In this document: piece after piece, positions 43,808-51,845 of the stretch | Layout: each line of letters starts with the position of its first letter | How positions within the stretch are numbered: the first letter of the stretch is position 1 | Source of the DNA: Sphingobium sp. AP50 | GTDB taxonomy: Bacteria > Pseudomonadota > Alphaproteobacteria > Sphingomonadales > Sphingomonadaceae | Direction of reading: 5' to 3' | Length of the DNA stretch: 64,000 bases | Assembly (NCBI RefSeq): GCF_900109095.1 | Contig: NZ_FNYZ01000003.1 | Location: 186,001 to 250,000, forward strand | Translations under genes and position numbers: made by a program | The notes under the pieces: model-generated | What the model saw: the letters and a program-made list of their open reading frames with translations, nothing else | What the model was told of the DNA's origin: nothing | The model's database searches: none

Positions 43808-44758
43808 ATGAAGCTCGCCACCCTTGCGGCTATGACAGCCACCGCCATGCTGGCCCTGCCCGTCAGCGCGCAGGTTATCGTGAACATCAAATATCGTCCG
43901 CCCGAAACCGTGCAGCGCGTCGCCATTCCGGTCGATCCGGCGGAAAAGCGGGTGAAGGTGCTGATCATCAGCGGCCAGAACAGCTATGAACATGACTGGA
44001 CCGGCGTGAACAACATGCTGCGCACGCTGATGCAGGACACGGGCCGTTTCGATGTGCGTATCACCGAAGATTTCGACCATGGTGATCTGGCCACGCTGAA
44101 AAATTACGACGTCGTGCTGCTCAACTATTCCAGCCGCTGGAACTATGCCGACAAGGATGAGCATCGCTGGTCGAAACCGGCCGAACAGGCGCTGCTGGAC
44201 TATGTGAAGCAGGGCGGCGGTCTGGTCGCCTTTCATTCGTCCTTCACCTGGGGACAGAATTGGCCGGAATATCAGACGCTGATCGGCGCGGTCATGGAAC
44301 CGGGGGCCAGCCGGCGGTCGCCGCCGGGCGCTTTCCCCGTTCACATCGTCGACCGCGATCATCCGATCACGGCGGGGATGCGCGAATATGTCTGGACCTT
44401 CAACGACGACATGTACACGAACATGCGGATGGACTCGAATGCGAAGATCCATGTGCTGGCGACGGCGCATGATTCTTCGGCCAGTTACGATCCCAAGCTG
44501 GCGGGCCACAAATATCCCGCATCCGCCTATACCCCGGAAAAGCTGAAGGCGATGAAGGGCATGGACGCGGACCATCCGCAAGTGTGGACGGCCGATTATG
44601 GCAAAGGCCGCGTCTTTTCCATGACGCCGGGCCATGACGAAGTGTCATTGCATTTCGCGGGCCTGCAATCGCTGATCCTGCGCGGCACGGAATGGGCGGC
44701 GACAGGCAAGGTGACATTGCCCGTGCCCGAAGAAGCGAAGGATTATCCGATTAAGTAA
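43808..44758 (+). CDS. Secreted ThuA domain-containing protein
   Basis: A 316-residue protein with a Sec signal peptide (about 1-21, LALPVSAQ) and a ThuA domain, a class I glutamine-amidotransferase-like fold: VKVLIISGQNSYEHDW, YDVVLLNYSSRW, GGGLVAFHSSFTWGQNWPEY, and a late TPGHDE. ThuA proteins occur in trehalose/sucrose catabolism through 3-keto sugars, beside GMC or Gfo/Idh/MocA dehydrogenases, and that context is repeated here. The reaction is not established. RBS GAGAGGAG precedes the ATG. Confidence 0.9.
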   Translation: MKLATLAAMTATAMLALPVSAQVIVNIKYRPPETVQRVAIPVDPAEKRVKVLIISGQNSYEHDWTGVNNMLRTLMQDTGRFDVRITEDFDHGDLATLKNYDVVLLNYSSRWNYADKDEHRWSKPAEQALLDYVKQGGGLVAFHSSFTWGQNWPEYQTLIGAVMEPGASRRSPPGAFPVHIVDRDHPITAGMREYVWTFNDDMYTNMRMDSNAKIHVLATAHDSSASYDPKLAGHKYPASAYTPEKLKAMKGMDADHPQVWTADYGKGRVFSMTPGHDEVSLHFAGLQSLILRGTEWAATGKVTLPVPEEAKDYPIK

Positions 44759-44810
44759 GCATATGGTTCGGGGGGGGGTGGCGTAGCTGCGCCGAAGCGG
44801 GCCTCCCCTA

Positions 44811-44839
44811 TTCCTCCCCAAGCTTGTCTTGGGGAGGAA
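44811..44839. repeat. REP-like palindromic hairpin
   Basis: TTCCTCCCCAAG (44811-44822) pairs with CTTGGGGAGGAA (44828-44839) around CTTGT. The CCTCCCC/GGGGAGG design with an adjacent GTGGCG-rich stretch resembles intergenic REP-type repeats seen in sphingomonad genomes. It may also terminate the ThuA transcript. Confidence 0.6.
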
Positions 44840-44945
44840 TTAGTCCGCCCTTCCACAGCCCACGGTCTTCCAGACCCTCTAGGGGAGTTACCGTATTGCG
44901 GACCGTCGATCGGTGGATTGACAGGCCGCAATCAAACCAATAGAC

Positions 44946-44957
44946 GAATATCAGTTC
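44946..44957 (+). promoter_or_regulatory. Operator candidate 4 (GAA-N6-TTC-TAAT), MFS-deglycosidase operon
   Basis: GAATATCAGTTC followed by TAATTAGA (itself part of the perfect palindrome TCTAATTAGA). It lies 53 bases before the GTG of the MFS gene that heads the deglycosidase operon. Confidence 0.6.
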
Positions 44958-45009
44958 TAATTAGAGACGGCCAATTTTGAGTCGTCCGGGATAGAGGAGC
45001 TGAGGCGCA

Positions 45010-46236
45010 GTGCGTTCCCTGATCGATTTCTTCCGACGCCTGTCGCTGATCCCGCAGGGGATCACCATCGTCGTAGCCGGTTTCCTGCCGATCTTCGCGA
45101 TCGTTTCCATGTTTCCCGCCATCCCAGCGATCATCGATCATTTCGCGGGCGATCCCGATGCGCGCTGGAAAGTGCCGATGATGGTGTCGGCCCCCGGCCT
45201 GACCATCGCGCTGCTCGCGCCGTTTGCGGGCTTCTTCATCGACCGGTTCGGCCGCCGGCCGCTGCTGATCGGCGCGACGCTGCTCTACGGCATTGTCGGC
45301 ACCGCGCCTTTCTTTATCGATAGCCTGAACGCGCTGATCGCTTGTCGCCTGTTGTTGGGCGTGGCGGAAGCCGCGATCCTGACCATCGTGAACACGCTGA
45401 TCGCCGATTATTGGGACGATCGCGGGCGCAAGGACTGGCTGTTCCTTCAGGGCATTTGCGGGCCGTTCTTTGCGTCGGGCGTGATCCTGATGTCGGGCGC
45501 GGCGTCGGCCGTGCGCTGGAACGGGATCTTCCTGGTCTATGCCGTCGCCTTCCCGATCTTCATCGCGATGATTTTCTGGCTGTTCGAACCGCGCCGCGCC
45601 GATGGCGCGACCGTCGCCGACATCGCCCGCAAAGGCCAGACCCAGCGCACCCCCTTCCCCACGGCATCGGTCGCGGTGATCGGTGGCGTGACGCTGATCG
45701 CATCGGCGCTCTATTATGTCTTCATCATCAGCGGTTCGCTCGCCTGGCGCGAAGTCGGCGTGATGGACCCGGCCCGCATCGGCCAACTGACCGCCATCCC
45801 CAGCCTGTTCGTGATGCTGGGCGCGCTCATCTTCCGCCTGATGGGCAACAAGCCGCAGGCCATTCAACTCGCCACCTTCTTCGGCATGCTGGGCGTCGGC
45901 CTGGCGGGCATTGGCCTCGCCCCGGACTGGCGCTGGCTGGTCGCGGCGCTCATCGTGCAGCAGACGGGGGCCGGCATGGCGGTGCCGACCATCATTTCCT
46001 GGGCGCAGAGCAAATTGCCCTTCGAACATCGCGGCCGCGGCATGGGCGTGTGGACCGCCTGTTTCTTCTTCGGCCAGTTTTCCAGCCCCTGGCTGGTGCA
46101 CAAGGCCGAAACCATCGTCGGAACCATGCAGGGCGCATTCCTTGCAGCGGGCCTGACGGGCATCGTCGCCGCCATCATCATCGGTTTCGTGCGCTCGCCG
46201 CGCACACCTTCCCCTTCCATCGCTCCAGCGGAGTAA
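45010..46236 (+). CDS. MFS transporter, 12-TM, of the deglycosidase operon
   Basis: A 408-residue MFS protein: loop 2-3 GFFIDRFGRRPLLIG, CRLLLGVAEAAILTIVNTLIADYW in TM4-5, FWLFEPRR at the end of TM6, SKLPFEHRGRGMGVW in loop 8-9. It is a paralogue of the MFS at 9112. The start is a GTG at 45010 with GAGGAGCTGAG upstream. The next gene begins three bases after its stop, so it should be co-translated with the deglycosidase subunits and probably imports the glycoside or its 3-keto form. Confidence 0.91.
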   Translation: MRSLIDFFRRLSLIPQGITIVVAGFLPIFAIVSMFPAIPAIIDHFAGDPDARWKVPMMVSAPGLTIALLAPFAGFFIDRFGRRPLLIGATLLYGIVGTAPFFIDSLNALIACRLLLGVAEAAILTIVNTLIADYWDDRGRKDWLFLQGICGPFFASGVILMSGAASAVRWNGIFLVYAVAFPIFIAMIFWLFEPRRADGATVADIARKGQTQRTPFPTASVAVIGGVTLIASALYYVFIISGSLAWREVGVMDPARIGQLTAIPSLFVMLGALIFRLMGNKPQAIQLATFFGMLGVGLAGIGLAPDWRWLVAALIVQQTGAGMAVPTIISWAQSKLPFEHRGRGMGVWTACFFFGQFSSPWLVHKAETIVGTMQGAFLAAGLTGIVAAIIIGFVRSPRTPSPSIAPAE

Positions 46237-46239
46237 ATC

Positions 46240-47250
46240 ATGACCAGCGATATCAAACGGGGCGTCAGCCTCTACAGTTTCCAGCACGAAACCTTTCAGG
46301 GCAAGATGAGCCTGGAGGATTGCTTCAAGGCCTGCGCCGACATGGGCGCACTGGGCATCGAAATCATTGGTGAGCAGACCTTCTGGGGCTGGCCCGAAGC
46401 GAGCGTCGACGAAGCGAAGATCGATGAATGGCACAGCCTGATCGCGAAATATGACGCGGTTGCCGTCAGTCATGACTTCATGCTGGATTACAAGCGCTAC
46501 AAGGGCCGCATGATGCCCTTCGAAGAGCAGGTTGCCAGCGTGAAGAAGGACATCGACTTCGGCGCGCGTCTGGGCATGAAATATATCCGCGCCCTCGTGT
46601 CGATCGCGCCCGAAGTACTGGTCGCCGCCGCACCCTATGCCGAGGAAAAGAACATCAAGATCCTGATCGAAGTGCACGCGCCGCTGCATTTTGACCATCC
46701 CTGGATCATCCGCCATGCCGAAGCCTTCGAAAAATCGGGTTCGGATGCGCTGGGCTTCCTGCCCGATATGGGCATGTTCCTGTTCAAATTCCCGCCGGTG
46801 TGGAAGGAACGCTTCATCCGCAACGGCGTGCCGCAGAAGATCGCCGACTATATCGAAACGGCCTATGAAGACCGTGTCCTGTCCGAATATGTCATCCTGA
46901 ACGTGCGCGAGATGGGCGGCGAAGGCCCGGCGCTGGGCATGGCCGAAACGCTGCGCCACAATGCCGCGTTCGAACCGAAGCGGATGCTGGATTTCATGCA
47001 TCGCATCCACAATGTGCATGGCAAATTCTACCAGATGGACGAAAATCTGGTCGAACCCTCCATCCCCTATGACGAAATCGTCAAGGTGCTGAAGCAGGGC
47101 GGTTACAAGGGCTATATCTGTTCCGAATATGAAGGGAACCGCTGGATCGAGGACGCCCAGGAGGTCGATTCCGTCGAACAGGTCCGTCGCCAGCAGCTAA
47201 TGCTGAAATCGCTGATCGGCGAACCCACCCCCTCTGCCCTCGCTGCTTAA
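46240..47250 (+). CDS. C-glycoside deglycosidase alpha subunit-like TIM-barrel protein
   Basis: A 336-residue xylose-isomerase-like TIM barrel. Probable metal ligands in barrel order are E144 (ILIEVHAP), D176 (FLPDMGMF), a His in the HNVHGKFYQMDE segment (257-268) and E296 (ICSEYEGN). The segments HGKFYQMDE, IPYDEIVKVLKQGGYKGYI and SEYEGN are those I associate with the catalytic alpha subunit (DgpB/CarB) of C-glycoside deglycosidases. The decisive support is the next gene, 12 bases downstream, which has the features of the beta subunit. The known enzymes cleave the C-C bond between a 3-keto sugar and an aromatic aglycone, using a divalent metal. Cytosolic; no signal peptide. Confidence 0.82.
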   Translation: MTSDIKRGVSLYSFQHETFQGKMSLEDCFKACADMGALGIEIIGEQTFWGWPEASVDEAKIDEWHSLIAKYDAVAVSHDFMLDYKRYKGRMMPFEEQVASVKKDIDFGARLGMKYIRALVSIAPEVLVAAAPYAEEKNIKILIEVHAPLHFDHPWIIRHAEAFEKSGSDALGFLPDMGMFLFKFPPVWKERFIRNGVPQKIADYIETAYEDRVLSEYVILNVREMGGEGPALGMAETLRHNAAFEPKRMLDFMHRIHNVHGKFYQMDENLVEPSIPYDEIVKVLKQGGYKGYICSEYEGNRWIEDAQEVDSVEQVRRQQLMLKSLIGEPTPSALAA

Positions 47251-47262
47251 GGAGCCACACCC

Positions 47263-47655
47263 ATGTTCGACAAGATGATGCTGTGCGACGAAGGCTTTGA
47301 AAATGTCGTCGAAGGTGGCGAAGCCATCGGTTTCTCGCTGCTCGCCCGCCTGCCCTATTATCGCGGGCTTGGTCTGTCGATGATCGAGGACATCGGCCTG
47401 ACCATCGACGGAGAGCCAGTGGCGCGCGAGGATGTGCGCTTTAGCGTGCGCGGCCGTGCCTGGACGCTGGACGAGATGGAAAGCGTCTATGACGATCGCT
47501 GGAACTTCGGCGAGAAGGCGAAGGTCACGGTCCTGCGTGCAGGCGGCCTGACGCCGGGTGCGCACAAGGTGGACATCGCCGTGCGGATGCGCGTGTCCTA
47601 CCTGCCCTTCGTTCCCACGACGAAGACCGGCCGCGAACTGCAACTCGCCGCCTGA
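47263..47655 (+). CDS. C-glycoside deglycosidase beta subunit (DUF6379)
   Basis: A 130-residue all-beta protein. The order of features LPYYRGLGLSMIEDIGLTIDGEPV, RWNFGEKAKVTVLRAGGLTPGAHKV and RMRVSYLPF matches the beta subunit (DgpC/CarC, DUF6379), which forms a heteromer with the TIM-barrel alpha subunit and completes its active site. It starts 12 bases after the alpha gene and has an AGGAG site. The pairing of DUF6379 with a barrel of this kind is specific to deglycosidases and close relatives, so it is the best clue to the whole cluster. C-glycoside as against O-glycoside specificity cannot be read off. Confidence 0.82.
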   Translation: MFDKMMLCDEGFENVVEGGEAIGFSLLARLPYYRGLGLSMIEDIGLTIDGEPVAREDVRFSVRGRAWTLDEMESVYDDRWNFGEKAKVTVLRAGGLTPGAHKVDIAVRMRVSYLPFVPTTKTGRELQLAA

Positions 47656-47662
47656 TGTTTAG

Positions 47663-47693
47663 CGGCATGGCGGCGTAGTGCGTCGCCATGCCG
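47663..47693 (+). terminator. Hairpin after the deglycosidase genes
   Basis: CGGCATGGCG (47663-47672) pairs with CGCCATGCCG (47684-47693) around an 11-base loop, eight bases after the beta-subunit stop. No T-tract follows, so it may be a 3'-end stabiliser or a partial terminator rather than a full stop. Confidence 0.4.
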
Positions 47694-47750
47694 TCAACCC
47701 GCAGAAGACAAAAAGCGCGGGCGATTGCACAATGATGGGGAGAGAATGAG

Positions 47751-48695
47751 ATGATCCGACGCATGCGTTGGCGCATGGCGTGCGCGCTGCTGGCCATGAC
47801 CATGGCTCCGCCCTTTACGATACAAGCAATGGCCGCCGGGCCGGACAATCCGCCCAGCTTTCAGTTCGCCCCGGCATCCCCCCCTTCGCAATCCGCAGCC
47901 ATCCCACTGAACACAGGGCCGCAGGCGCCCGACGTTCCGGCGGAAAACTGGTTTCGCATGAACGGCGACCTGAATGTCCGCAACGTGTCCGCCGTCACGC
48001 TGACCCCTATCCTGCCCGATCCTGCCAAGGCGACAGGCACGGCCGTCATCGTCGCGCCGGGCGGCGGGTTTCTGGGCCTGGCGATCGAGACGGAGGGCTA
48101 TGCCGTCGCCCGGTGGCTGGCCGACCATGGCGTCGCCGCGTTCGTCCTGAAATATCGACTGGTCCCGACGCCGGGTGATTTCGGCGTGTTCACGCGCGAA
48201 ATGACGGCGGGGCGTACAGGCAAGCCATCGTCCATCCGGCCGCCGCAGGACACACCCGATTTTGCGCGCGACGACGGCCTTGCCGCGCTGGCGCTGGTGC
48301 GCGCGCGGGCGAAACAGTGGAAGGTCGATCCCGCCCGCGTCGGCATGATGGGATTTTCGGCTGGCGCCTTCACGACTATCAGCGTGACGCTGTCTGCGAA
48401 ACCGGGGGAACGCCCGGCCTTCATCGCGCCCATTTATGGCAGGCTGACCTCTCGCGACGTACCACCCGACGCGCCGCCGATGTTCGCGGTGCTGGCCGCT
48501 GACGACCATTTCTTCGCCAGTCAGGGGTTCGGCCTGATCGACGCATGGTCGCAGGCGAAGCGACCGGTGGAGTTCCATCTCTATCAGGATGGCGGCCATG
48601 GCTTTGGCCTGGGGAAAGCCGGAACCACCAGCAATGGCTGGATTAACGGTTTCATGAGCTGGCTGGAGGTGAATGGCCTCCTGCAAAAGCGCTGA
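47751..48695 (+). CDS. Secreted alpha/beta hydrolase (carbohydrate esterase-like)
   Basis: A 314-residue esterase/lipase-fold protein with a signal peptide (about 1-28). It has the oxyanion segment VAPGGGF, the nucleophile in GFSAGA, an acid in LAADDHF and the His in DGGHGFG. It resembles the acetyl-xylan-esterase/BD-FAE-like group. RBS GGGGAGAG is in place. A likely job in this operon is to remove acyl (acetyl, malonyl or aromatic) groups from glycosides in the periplasm before oxidation. Confidence 0.87.
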   Translation: MIRRMRWRMACALLAMTMAPPFTIQAMAAGPDNPPSFQFAPASPPSQSAAIPLNTGPQAPDVPAENWFRMNGDLNVRNVSAVTLTPILPDPAKATGTAVIVAPGGGFLGLAIETEGYAVARWLADHGVAAFVLKYRLVPTPGDFGVFTREMTAGRTGKPSSIRPPQDTPDFARDDGLAALALVRARAKQWKVDPARVGMMGFSAGAFTTISVTLSAKPGERPAFIAPIYGRLTSRDVPPDAPPMFAVLAADDHFFASQGFGLIDAWSQAKRPVEFHLYQDGGHGFGLGKAGTTSNGWINGFMSWLEVNGLLQKR

Positions 48696-48722
48696 GCATT
48701 TTTCCGACAGAAAGGGATCATC

Positions 48723-49334
48723 ATGTTGCGCATGTCCCGGATGGAAGGATTGGGCGTGCCTGCCCAGCCCTTCGCCCTGCCCGACATACAGGGCAAGATC
48801 GTATCGCTGGACGATTTCGCGGAGTCGCCCGCACTGCTGGTCGCGTTCATCTGCAACCATTGTCCGTTCGTGCTGCACATCATCGATGATTTGGCAGCGT
48901 TGGCGAAGCATTATGCGCCAAAGGGGCTGGCAACAGTGGCTATTTCCTCCAACGATCCCGCCGACTATCCCGACGATGACGCGGCCCATATGGCGGCCTT
49001 TGTGCAGGATTATGGCCTGACCTTTCCCTATCTGCACGATGCAACGCAGGAGGTCGCGCTGGCCTATGGCGCGATCTGCACGCCAGATTTCTTCCTGTTC
49101 GGGCCGGACCGGACGCTGTTCTACGCGGGCCAGTTCGATTCCAGCCGTCCGAAGATCAACCGGCCGCCGGTTCCCGGACTGCCGCCGCTGCGCACCGACC
49201 TGCCGGTGACGGGGGAAGATATGCGGGCGGCGGTCGATGCATTGCTGAACGGAGAGGCGCCGCCCTCCCCACAGCGAGCGAGCGCGGGATGCAGCATCAA
49301 GTGGCGTGAGGACCGGCAACCATCATGGGCGTGA
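48723..49334 (+). CDS. Thioredoxin/redoxin-family protein with a CxxC motif
   Basis: A 203-residue AhpC/TSA-redoxin fold protein: AQPFALPDIQGK, the active site CNHCPF (about 44-49) and FFLFGPDRTLFYAGQFD. The CxxC with HC in the middle differs from peroxiredoxins, which use a T-x-x-C. Proteins of this type (often annotated thioredoxin family) are found with oxidoreductases but have no settled role. The 3' end overlaps the following gene by ten bases. Confidence 0.8.
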   Translation: MLRMSRMEGLGVPAQPFALPDIQGKIVSLDDFAESPALLVAFICNHCPFVLHIIDDLAALAKHYAPKGLATVAISSNDPADYPDDDAAHMAAFVQDYGLTFPYLHDATQEVALAYGAICTPDFFLFGPDRTLFYAGQFDSSRPKINRPPVPGLPPLRTDLPVTGEDMRAAVDALLNGEAPPSPQRASAGCSIKWREDRQPSWA

Positions 49335-49837
49335 CGCGCGAAATATGGGTCGCCCCGGCGGCGGTGCAGTTGCAGGAACATGGCCCGGACTGGCTGGATG
49401 TGGTGGACGACAAGCAGTGGTCGGACGAAAACGGATTCCATCGCGGTTTCTGTTCCAGTTTTCGCATCCGCCCCGACCGGCAAATCTGGTTCCATTTCCC
49501 GTTTCAGGTTCCTGCCGGCGGGTCCATCGATCAGGTTTCGTTGCTGTGGGAGACGGAGGAAGGCGCGCAGGTCAGTTGGGCCTGCGTCCATCATGGCGGG
49601 ATGGAACGCCGGCATCTCTACGAACCCAACGCGCCGCTGAACGGCGTGCCCGAACCGTTCGATCCGCCGGAAATGTGGCGGAAATTCTACCCCGCCGCAA
49701 AGCGGATGCGCGCCGACATGGCCGTGGAACCGGCGATCAGCACGCGGTTCGGATTTCAGCTTTGCATATTGGTGGATGGCCCCGGCGTGATCCGACTCTA
49801 CGGCGCCGGACTGCGCTATACAGACTTGATCGGCTGA
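49325..49837 (+). CDS. Uncharacterised protein
   Basis: A 170-residue protein I do not recognise. It has no signal peptide or membrane span, is rich in Trp, His and Phe, and alternates strands such as QIWFHFPFQVPAG, QVSLLWETEEG and GFQLCILVDGPGVIRLYGAGLRYTD, so a beta-sandwich is likely. Its start codon lies inside the 3' end of the redoxin gene, which points to translational coupling. It is the last gene of the operon before the convergent TetR gene. A ligand-binding or accessory role in glycoside catabolism is only a guess. Confidence 0.7.
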   Translation: MGVTREIWVAPAAVQLQEHGPDWLDVVDDKQWSDENGFHRGFCSSFRIRPDRQIWFHFPFQVPAGGSIDQVSLLWETEEGAQVSWACVHHGGMERRHLYEPNAPLNGVPEPFDPPEMWRKFYPAAKRMRADMAVEPAISTRFGFQLCILVDGPGVIRLYGAGLRYTDLIG

Positions 49838-49861
49838 CGCACGGCGCGCTGGCCGATCCGG

Positions 49862-50551
49862 TCAGCGCGTCAGCGGACCTGCGCGCAGGAAGGCTGCGCA
49901 CATGATCGCCAGATCCTCCTTCAGTTCGTCCCAATTGCCCTGATGCGCGGCTTCGGGCGAAGATCCCAGCCCCAGATAGCGCGCCAGCGTGTAATAGATC
50001 ATTCGATTGGCATTGCCGACCAGACGCGCATGATCGGGGCGGCCGAACTGGTCGGCATAGCGCAACATCTGCCTTTCCGCTTCCTGCGTCAGCTTTTCCG
50101 CATAGCTGCGGCCCAGTGCCGAAATCGATTCGTCGGTGATCGCCCGGAACATGATAGGGCGCAGCACCGCGCTGTAGCGCTTGAGCAATTCGGCATAGGA
50201 ATCGACGAACAGTCGCGCAAAATCGTCCAGCTTCTGCGCCTTGTCAGCAATGTCCTGCATCATCAAAATCTGTTCGTCGTCCAGTTGCGCCAGCACACGG
50301 CCATGGACGGCGCGGATCAGGTCATCCTTGCTGTCGAAGCGCAGATAGATGGAGCCGATTGAGACCTTCCCCGCCTTCGCCACTTCGGTCAGCGTGAAAT
50401 CGTCATTGCCCCGCTTCACCATCAGCTTTTCAGCGGCGGTCAGCATGCGTTCGTAAGAGGCGCGCGAACGGCCCTGCTGCGGTACACGGCTGGCCTCCGC
50501 AGGACCAGAAATAGAATCATTCTTCGACTTCGCGGTTGACACTGACGGCAT
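49862..50551 (-). CDS. TetR/AcrR family transcriptional regulator
   Basis: A 229-residue regulator with the TetR HTH: SYERMLTAAEKLMVKRGNDDFTLTEVAKAGKVSIGSIYLRFDSKDDLIRAV (about residues 32-84), then an all-helical ligand-binding domain. It is divergent from the flavin monooxygenase operon. An operator candidate lies 21 bases upstream of its own start, and four more copies of the site occur upstream of other units of this region. It is therefore the best candidate for repressor of the glycoside/aglycone cluster, induced by a pathway compound. Confidence 0.93.
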   Translation of the reverse strand: MPSVSTAKSKNDSISGPAEASRVPQQGRSRASYERMLTAAEKLMVKRGNDDFTLTEVAKAGKVSIGSIYLRFDSKDDLIRAVHGRVLAQLDDEQILMMQDIADKAQKLDDFARLFVDSYAELLKRYSAVLRPIMFRAITDESISALGRSYAEKLTQEAERQMLRYADQFGRPDHARLVGNANRMIYYTLARYLGLGSSPEAAHQGNWDELKEDLAIMCAAFLRAGPLTR

Positions 50552-50571
50552 AATGACCCTATCGGTAATGA

Positions 50572-50583
50572 GAACACTGGTTC
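50572..50583. promoter_or_regulatory. Operator candidate 5 (GAAC-N4-GTTC-TAAT), tetR/flavin-monooxygenase intergenic region
   Basis: GAACACTGGTTC is a perfect dyad (GAAC-N4-GTTC) and is followed by TAATTGAT. It lies 21 bases before tetR and 86 bases before the LLM gene, placed to control both. Confidence 0.6.
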
Positions 50584-50668
50584 TAATTGATTTCTATTCT
50601 GACGGCTTTGGCCGCCAATGTAAACAAGTCGTCATATCAGCGCCCACGGGGCAGCGGTGGAGGGGATA

Positions 50669-51784
50669 ATGCGCTTTTCTGTTTTTCTGAACGCCCGGTC
50701 GATGGCCGCGGAAGAAGACCGTCAACTGATCCATGATCTGACCGATCACGCCACGCAGGCATCGGACCTGGGTTTCGACGCGATCTTCCTGCCTGATCAT
50801 CATTTCAATGGTTATATGCCGGTCGCGTCGGACAGCTTCATGTTCGCATCCTATCTGGCCGCGAAACTGCCGCGCATGCACTTCGGCTTTTCGGTCGTGT
50901 CCGTGCCGCTGCACCACCCGGTGCGTTTCGTCGAGCGGATCAACATTCTGGACCAGCTGACCGACGGCAAGCTGCTGGTCGGTGTCGGCAGCGGTACCAC
51001 GCCCGAAGAAATGATCGGCTTTGGCGTCAACTACAAGGAAGCCGGGCAGGTTTCCGAAAACAACCTGGCCGTCGCCGAACAGCTTTGGGCCAAGCGGATG
51101 GAAGACCCGGCGATCGACATCGACAACGGCCCGCACAAGGGCCGCGTGTTGCAGCGTATCGCACCTGCGCAATATAGCCCGCGCCACGCACGATTGATGC
51201 CCGTCGCCATGAAGGAAAGCAGCACCCGCCGCGCCGCCGAAAATGGCTGGCCCGCCTTCATCCCCGCCTTCACCCCGCCGCAGATCGGCGGCACCGAACC
51301 AATGAAACATGTGTCCAAATATTTCGGCATCTATCGCCAGATGCTGGATGAAGCGGGCCATTCGCCCGAAGTGATCGCGCAGGCGCTCGACTGGACGACG
51401 CACACCTATCAGGTCGTGCATGTCGCCGAAACGGATGAGCAGGCGCGCGAGGAACTGGAAGTGATCCTGCGCTCCTATCAGGATGCGATCGAACGCGAAG
51501 CGGCGTTCAACGCCCGCGCCGAAGCGGATTCCGCCAACAAGAAGACGGACCGCACGCCCAATGCCCTGACCGAAGACTGGATCGGGACATGGTGCCTCTA
51601 TGGTTCGCCCGAAACGGTGATCGAGCATCTCAAGCCCTATGAAGAACTGGGCATTGGCAACATCCTGTGCGGCACCACCACCGGCCCGCTGACGCAGGAA
51701 CGTTTGCGGCTGGGTAACCAGACGCTGCGTCTGATGTCAGAAAAGGTGATGCCGGCGTTCAAGGTTGCCGAACCGGCGGAATAA
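50669..51784 (+). CDS. LLM-class flavin-dependent monooxygenase (luciferase-like)
   Basis: A 371-residue bacterial-luciferase-like TIM barrel: MRFSVFLNARSM, DAIFLPDHHFNGYMPVAS, GFSVVSVPLHHPVRFVERINILDQLTDGKLLVGVGSG and a C-terminal GSPETVIEHLKPYEELGI. The ATG at 50669 has GGAGGGG upstream. Members oxidise with FMNH2 and O2 and need a separate flavin reductase, which is encoded next (51846). Together they form a two-component monooxygenase that could act on the aglycone or cleave a linker. Confidence 0.92.
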   Translation: MRFSVFLNARSMAAEEDRQLIHDLTDHATQASDLGFDAIFLPDHHFNGYMPVASDSFMFASYLAAKLPRMHFGFSVVSVPLHHPVRFVERINILDQLTDGKLLVGVGSGTTPEEMIGFGVNYKEAGQVSENNLAVAEQLWAKRMEDPAIDIDNGPHKGRVLQRIAPAQYSPRHARLMPVAMKESSTRRAAENGWPAFIPAFTPPQIGGTEPMKHVSKYFGIYRQMLDEAGHSPEVIAQALDWTTHTYQVVHVAETDEQAREELEVILRSYQDAIEREAAFNARAEADSANKKTDRTPNALTEDWIGTWCLYGSPETVIEHLKPYEELGIGNILCGTTTGPLTQERLRLGNQTLRLMSEKVMPAFKVAEPAE

Positions 51785-51800
51785 ACAGTGTTACGTGCGA

Positions 51801-51824
51801 GCGCGGCCCACAAGAAGGCCGCGC
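51801..51824 (+). terminator. GC-rich hairpin between LLM and FMN reductase genes
   Basis: GCGCGGCC (51801-51808) pairs with GGCCGCGC (51817-51824) with an 8-base loop. No U-tract follows, so it may act as a partial attenuator or mRNA-stabilising structure that sets the ratio of monooxygenase to reductase. Confidence 0.4.
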
Positions 51825-51845
51825 CGCCCATTTGAGGAGTGTGGA

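Noticed and set aside
44932-47019. 695-codon open frame on the minus strand
   Set aside because: It is antisense to the MFS and deglycosidase alpha genes, which have clear families and ribosome-binding sites. Its translation is rich in Arg, His, Asp and Gln without fold features, as expected for antisense of GC-rich genes.
47694-49319. 541-codon open frame on the minus strand
   Set aside because: Antisense of the esterase and redoxin genes, both of which have catalytic motifs in order.
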